This document shows positions 34,135 to 37,624 of a DNA stretch of 37,624 nucleotides, in pieces. The stretch is from Corallococcus sicarius (lineage in GTDB: Bacteria > Myxococcota > Myxococcia > Myxococcales > Myxococcaceae): the NCBI RefSeq assembly GCF_003611735.1, contig NZ_RAWG01000068.1, forward strand, positions 1 to 37,624. Direction: 5' to 3'. Under the pieces are notes generated by a model. That model did not search any database. It was not told the DNA's origin and was given only the letters and a program-made list of their open reading frames with translations. The translations under genes and the position numbers were made by a program. The stretch's first letter is position 1. Each line of letters opens with the position of its first letter.

Positions 34135-34956
34135 CTAGTTGCGCACGCGCGGGGGCGGAGCCCGCACCCGGACGTCCATCCGCGCCTCGCCTGCCACCAT
34201 GCTGCTGATGGCCACGGGCTGCTCTGGTGACAAGCGGGCCACGGCGCGCAGGGCGGCCACGAGGATGAGGGCCTCCAGGCTGGAGGGGACGCTCACACCC
34301 TGCGGGCCGGACTTCAGGGGCAGGGGCAGCCGGGGCACGCGGCCGGCGGCGGCCAGCGCGTCCACGGCGTAGGGCGGCGTGGCCTCCAGGGAGACAGCAA
34401 TGGCGGGCAGCGCCTTGGCCTCCTCCGCCTGGCCGTGCACCTGGAGCTCCAGCAGCCACGCCAGCGCGCCGGGCCGCTCGTAGAGGGCCAGGCCGGTCAG
34501 GCCGTCGTCGGCGTAGAAGACGCAGCCCTCGTAGGTGTGCTCGTGCGCGCCGGTGACGTCCACGACGAAGGGCTGGCCGTCATCCCAATGCAGCCAGGGC
34601 TTGGCGTCCCAGTACTCCGTGGACGCCTGGACGAAGAGCAGGGCCTTGTCGGAGCCCAGGCCGGACAGGCCGCGCTGGCCCCAGGCGAGGAACGTGGCGA
34701 TGGCCGCGCGCGCGGAGAGCGCCGCCTGCGGGGGCGGCTCCACGGCGAGGCCCAGCTCCGCGGCGGCGTCCGCCAGCGCGGGCTCGCAGCGCACTTCGGA
34801 GGGGTCCTCCACGCCGGCGAGGAGCGCGCGCAGGCCGGCGACGTCCTCCTGTTCGAAGACGGGGGCGGAGGGGTCCCCCGCCTCGCCGATGCGCAGGTAC
34901 ACCCCGGTGGTGCCCTGGGAGAGGGGGACGGGCCCCAGCTTGAGCAGGTGGAACAT
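34135..34956 (-). CDS. Uncharacterised protein in the KaiC-receiver operon
   Basis: 273 residues; I do not recognise the family. No signal peptide or membrane helix is seen. The N-terminus MFHLLKLGPVPLSQGTTGVY is hydrophobic but not helix-like. The centre has aromatic-rich strands (ASTEYWDAKPWLHWDDGQPF, GAHEHTYEGCVFYADD), and the C-terminus (VAISSMVAGEARMDVRVRAP) looks like a beta strand pair. It begins 10 bp after the stop of the receiver gene, so it is very likely co-expressed with that regulator and the KaiC-like ATPase. Codon use and GC match the neighbours, supporting a real gene. Confidence 0.75.
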   Translation of the reverse strand: MFHLLKLGPVPLSQGTTGVYLRIGEAGDPSAPVFEQEDVAGLRALLAGVEDPSEVRCEPALADAAAELGLAVEPPPQAALSARAAIATFLAWGQRGLSGLGSDKALLFVQASTEYWDAKPWLHWDDGQPFVVDVTGAHEHTYEGCVFYADDGLTGLALYERPGALAWLLELQVHGQAEEAKALPAIAVSLEATPPYAVDALAAAGRVPRLPLPLKSGPQGVSVPSSLEALILVAALRAVARLSPEQPVAISSMVAGEARMDVRVRAPPPRVRN

Positions 34957-34966
34957 GGCGCGTGCC

Positions 34967-35353
34967 TCAGCCTTCCCGCGCGCGGTGCGCGTCCAGCACC
35001 TTGCGCACCTGCTTCATCAGGGCGCGGATGTCGAAGGGCTTCTGCAGGAACTCCATGCCGGGGTGCAGGCGCTTGAGGCCGTTGACGTCCACGGCGCTCA
35101 TGCCCAGCACGGAGATGTGGCGCAGCGCGGGGTCCCCCTGGATGCGCTCGATGAGCGCGGGGCCGTCCAGCACGGGCATCATCCAGTCGGTGAGCACCAG
35201 GTCCGGCTTCACCTCCGCCATGCGCTCCAGGGCCTCTCGGCCATGGGAGGCCGTCAGCACGCGGTAGCCCTCTTCCCGCAAGAGGTCCGCGAGCGCCTCC
35301 AGGATGCCCTGTTCGTCGTCCACCACCAGCACGGTCTCGGTCGCGGGAACCAC
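34967..35353 (-). CDS. Single-domain response regulator
   Basis: 128 residues: a receiver with VVDDEQG pocket, phospho-acceptor Asp56 in LVLTDWMMP, switch Ser in LGMSAVD and Lys in LQKPFD, all present, so it should be phosphorylated. There is no output domain. It lies 14 bp after the KaiC-like ATPase gene and 10 bp before the unknown gene, and is not closely related to the two regulators at 14026 and 20629. It probably links a kinase (perhaps the one at 29000) to the KaiC-like ATPase; that link is inferred. Confidence 0.9.
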   Translation of the reverse strand: MVPATETVLVVDDEQGILEALADLLREEGYRVLTASHGREALERMAEVKPDLVLTDWMMPVLDGPALIERIQGDPALRHISVLGMSAVDVNGLKRLHPGMEFLQKPFDIRALMKQVRKVLDAHRAREG

Positions 35354-35367
35354 GGGTCCTCTGGGGG

Positions 35368-36840
35368 TCAGGAGTGGTTGCCCGGGAAGCGGGCGATGCC
35401 GGTGAGCAGCAACTCAGGGGACGGCTGGAACGGCGGCTGGACCTCGATGCCCTGGGGCGTGATGAGGAATTCGCGCAGCGTCGGGTCGTAGTCCGCGTCC
35501 CGCAGCTTGAAGATGGAGAGCAGCCGCCGCAGCCGGCCGTTGAGCTCCAGGTGGCGCATGAACAGCAGGTTCTCCGCCACGCCCGACAGGCCGGTGCCCA
35601 GCGGCACGTCCATGTCCGGGCCGAAGAGGCGGGGGGTCTCCAGCGTGAAGAACGTCGTCACGCCGTTGCGGCGCAGCTCCTGCGTGAGCGCGGCGAAGAA
35701 GGGGCTGATGCGCGCGGGCTCGTGGGACGTCTCCACCATCGCGCTCAGGCCGTCCACGAACAGGCGCTTCACGCCGCGCTTGCGCACGTCCTCCAGCATC
35801 GTGTGCGCGACCAGGTCCAGGTTGCACTCGGCGGGCATGTTCCAGTGGAGCGCCAGCCGGCCCTCCTTCACCGCGGTGCCCAGCGCCAGGCCCACGTTGG
35901 CCGTCTTGTGCAGCAGCCGGTCCGGGCCCTCGTAGAAGCTCACCATCAGCCCGGGCTCGCCCAGGCGCAGCCCTTCGGCCAGGTGGCTCGCGCCCAGGAT
36001 GGTCTTCCCGCAGCCAGGGGGCCCCATCACCAGCGTGGTGGACGCGGCCGCGATGCCTTCGGGGATCATCGCGTCCAGCGTGGGCACGCCGAAGCGCACG
36101 CGCTGCGTGCCCCAGTCCGGCGGCTGCGAGCGGCTGACCACCGACTCCAGGCGGGGGAACACCTCCACGCCCGCCTCGGAGATGCGGAAGTGGTGGGAGC
36201 CGCTGAGGCTCGCGCTGCCCCGGAACTTGCGCACCTGCAGCTCGCGCCACGAGCGCATGGCCACGGTGCGCTCGCGCAGCTCCAGGATGCCGTCCACCAT
36301 CGTGTACTCGGGATGGACGGTGGGGCCCACGCTGCTCGTGAGCAGCAGCGCGGTGAAGCGCGTCAGGCCGGCGGACACCTGGAGCTCGTGGATGAACTTC
36401 TTGAAGTCGCGGCTGCTGCCCGCGGCCTCCTGCGCCTGCACCAGCCCGTCCAGCACGAGGATGCCCGCGCCGTGGTTGCGCATCTCCCGGCGCAGGAGCT
36501 CCAGCAGGCCCGGCAGCCCCTGCTCCTCCAGCACCCGGAAGCCGCTGACGTAGTAGATGCGCTGCGGGAGCTGCGAGGCGTCGAAGAACGACATGCTGCG
36601 CAGGTTCGCGAGCATGCGCGAATGGGACTCCGCCAGCAGCGTCACGTAGAGGCAGCGCGTGCCCAGGCGCGCCTGCTCGTAGCAGAGCTGGTTGGCCAGG
36701 AGGGTCTTCCCCGCGCCCGGCTCCCCCACCACGATGTAGACGCCCGACGCCACCAGCCCGCCGCCCAGGATGGGGTCCAGTCCCGGCACGCCCGTCGCGA
36801 TGCGGTCGAAGGCGGGAGGGTGCTGCTCGGTAGGGGACAT
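35368..36840 (-). CDS. KaiC-like double RecA-fold ATPase
   Basis: 490 residues with two RecA/KaiC domains. Walker A motifs are GEPGAGKT (39-46) and GPPGCGKT (273-280); Walker B strands are ILVLD (127-131) and LFVD (360-363). LQVRKFRGS after the first domain is a KaiC-family mark. In the first domain the strand that carries the catalytic EE pair in KaiC reads YVTLLAES, so hydrolysis there may be weak; the second keeps one Glu (SFYEGP). Canonical KaiC (about 519 residues) works in the cyanobacterial clock; stand-alone relatives in other bacteria act in signalling and stress. No kaiA or kaiB is nearby; a receiver gene follows 14 bp downstream. The ATG at 36840 is 75 bp from the divergent transporter. 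Confidence 0.9.
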   Translation of the reverse strand: MSPTEQHPPAFDRIATGVPGLDPILGGGLVASGVYIVVGEPGAGKTLLANQLCYEQARLGTRCLYVTLLAESHSRMLANLRSMSFFDASQLPQRIYYVSGFRVLEEQGLPGLLELLRREMRNHGAGILVLDGLVQAQEAAGSSRDFKKFIHELQVSAGLTRFTALLLTSSVGPTVHPEYTMVDGILELRERTVAMRSWRELQVRKFRGSASLSGSHHFRISEAGVEVFPRLESVVSRSQPPDWGTQRVRFGVPTLDAMIPEGIAAASTTLVMGPPGCGKTILGASHLAEGLRLGEPGLMVSFYEGPDRLLHKTANVGLALGTAVKEGRLALHWNMPAECNLDLVAHTMLEDVRKRGVKRLFVDGLSAMVETSHEPARISPFFAALTQELRRNGVTTFFTLETPRLFGPDMDVPLGTGLSGVAENLLFMRHLELNGRLRRLLSIFKLRDADYDPTLREFLITPQGIEVQPPFQPSPELLLTGIARFPGNHS

Positions 36841-36915
36841 GGCGACCGCTCATACCGTAAAACCGCGCGTGTCGCCCCGGCGTTTTTGGGGCGCCTGCCC
36901 GCCTGGAGTCCCCCT

Positions 36916-37624
36916 GTGGAAACCCTCGTCCGGCTCGCTGAAGGCCTGGGCCGCTTCTCCTCGCGCTTCGTGCCCAGCGCCTTCGCCATCGCCGTGCTGC
37001 TCACCCTGCTCACGATGGCGCTCGCCCTGGGCTGGGTGGGGGCCGCGCCGACGGCGGTGCTGGACGCCTGGGGCGGCGGGTTCTGGGAGCTGCTCACGTT
37101 CTCCATGCAGATGGCGCTGGTGATGTTCACCGGCTACCTGCTGGCCCTCACCGCGCCGGTGAAGGCGCTGCTGGAGAAGGTCGCGAGCCTGCCCAAGAGC
37201 CCCCGGAGCGCCACGGCCCTGATGGCGTTCGTGTCCATGGCGCTCGCGTACTTCAACTGGGGGCTGTCCCTGGTGGCCAGCGCCATGCTGGTGCGCTTCA
37301 TCGCGCGGCGGCGCCCGGACGTGGACTACCGGCTGCTGGTGGCGTGCGCGTACTTCGGCCTGGGCGCCACGTGGCACGCGGGCCTGTCCGCCTCCGCCCC
37401 GCTGCTCGTCGCGACGCCGGGGCACTTCCTGGAGAAGCAGCTGGGGACAATCCCCATCGACCGGACGCTGTTCTCCCCCTTCAACGTGGGGCTCACGCTC
37501 ACCGCGGTGGCGCTGCTCACCGCGCTCGCCTGGGCGCTGCACCCGTCCCCGGCGCGCACCGTGCGCGTGGAGCCCCAGGTGCTGGAGAAGCTGGGGGACT
37601 TCACCCCGCCGCCCAGGCCCCCCG
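36916..37624 (+). CDS. AtoE-like short-chain fatty acid transporter, 3' end cut by window
   Basis: At least 236 residues, open to the window edge, from a GTG with GGAG 7 nt before it. It opens with ETLVRLAEGLGRFSSRFVP, followed by several membrane helices (about 20-42, 57-80, 98-125, 145-160 and 190-208). FNWGLSLVASAMLVR and YFGLGATWHAGLS, then LLVATPGHFLE, are marks of the AtoE family, which takes up short-chain fatty acids such as acetoacetate or butyrate across the inner membrane. The family's usual length is about 440 residues, so roughly half is missing. It is divergent from the KaiC-like gene. Confidence 0.88.
   Translation, partial: METLVRLAEGLGRFSSRFVPSAFAIAVLLTLLTMALALGWVGAAPTAVLDAWGGGFWELLTFSMQMALVMFTGYLLALTAPVKALLEKVASLPKSPRSATALMAFVSMALAYFNWGLSLVASAMLVRFIARRRPDVDYRLLVACAYFGLGATWHAGLSASAPLLVATPGHFLEKQLGTIPIDRTLFSPFNVGLTLTAVALLTALAWALHPSPARTVRVEPQVLEKLGDFTPPPRPP

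Overview
The window is high-GC, gene-dense DNA that reads as a myxobacterial chromosome, most likely Myxococcaceae (Myxococcus/Corallococcus type). The grounds are the many one- and two-component signalling proteins, a Ser/Thr kinase with a PilZ-like domain, a SitA/SitI-type lipoprotein toxin-immunity pair, and a KaiC-like ATPase. The odd total length, genes cut at both ends, and a 127-bp exact repeat at base 1 suggest a whole draft contig rather than a slice of a finished chromosome.

Layout. 1-2449 (minus): two Tad-like pilus assembly proteins (TadG-like, cut at the left edge, and TadE-like), downstream of a RapA-like SWI2/SNF2 helicase (2549-5602, minus). 5873-14445 (plus): a PAS/GAF histidine kinase, a multihaem c-type cytochrome lipoprotein, a stand-alone FIST sensor protein, a large hybrid kinase with three receivers, and a single-domain response regulator. 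The last three are tightly coupled. 14684-17777 (plus): an overlapping three-gene operon of a divergent tryptophan 2,3-dioxygenase-family haem protein, a kynureninase-like PLP enzyme and a SAM methyltransferase. A dienelactone-hydrolase-like protein whose nucleophile position is His follows at 17919. 18798-21033: a LuxR-type response regulator (minus), a decayed CheR/histidine-kinase remnant, and a second single-domain response regulator about two-thirds identical to the one at 14026.

21065-24423 (minus): a UbiB/ADCK-type kinase-like protein and a Ser/Thr protein kinase with PilZ-like and J/TPR-like regions. 25012-26856 (minus): a SitA-like lipoprotein toxin with a CdiA-CT-type tRNase domain and its SitI3-like immunity protein. 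27057-28975 (plus): an ExaC-type aldehyde dehydrogenase with its usual DUF779 partner. 29000-36840 (minus): a possible long operon running KaiC-like ATPase, receiver, unknown protein, winged-helix protein, two small membrane proteins, aldo/keto reductase and GAF/PAS histidine kinase. 36916 to the end (plus): an AtoE-like short-chain fatty-acid transporter, cut by the right edge.

The most promising places for something undescribed are the cytochrome/FIST/hybrid-kinase module (a possible split redox or small-ligand sensor), the trimmed kynurenine-type operon with its unusual dioxygenase, and the KaiC-receiver-membrane-protein operon. Two structured non-coding elements, a predicted three-way junction at 14460-14508 and a long hairpin at 20555-20602, are not explained by any gene.
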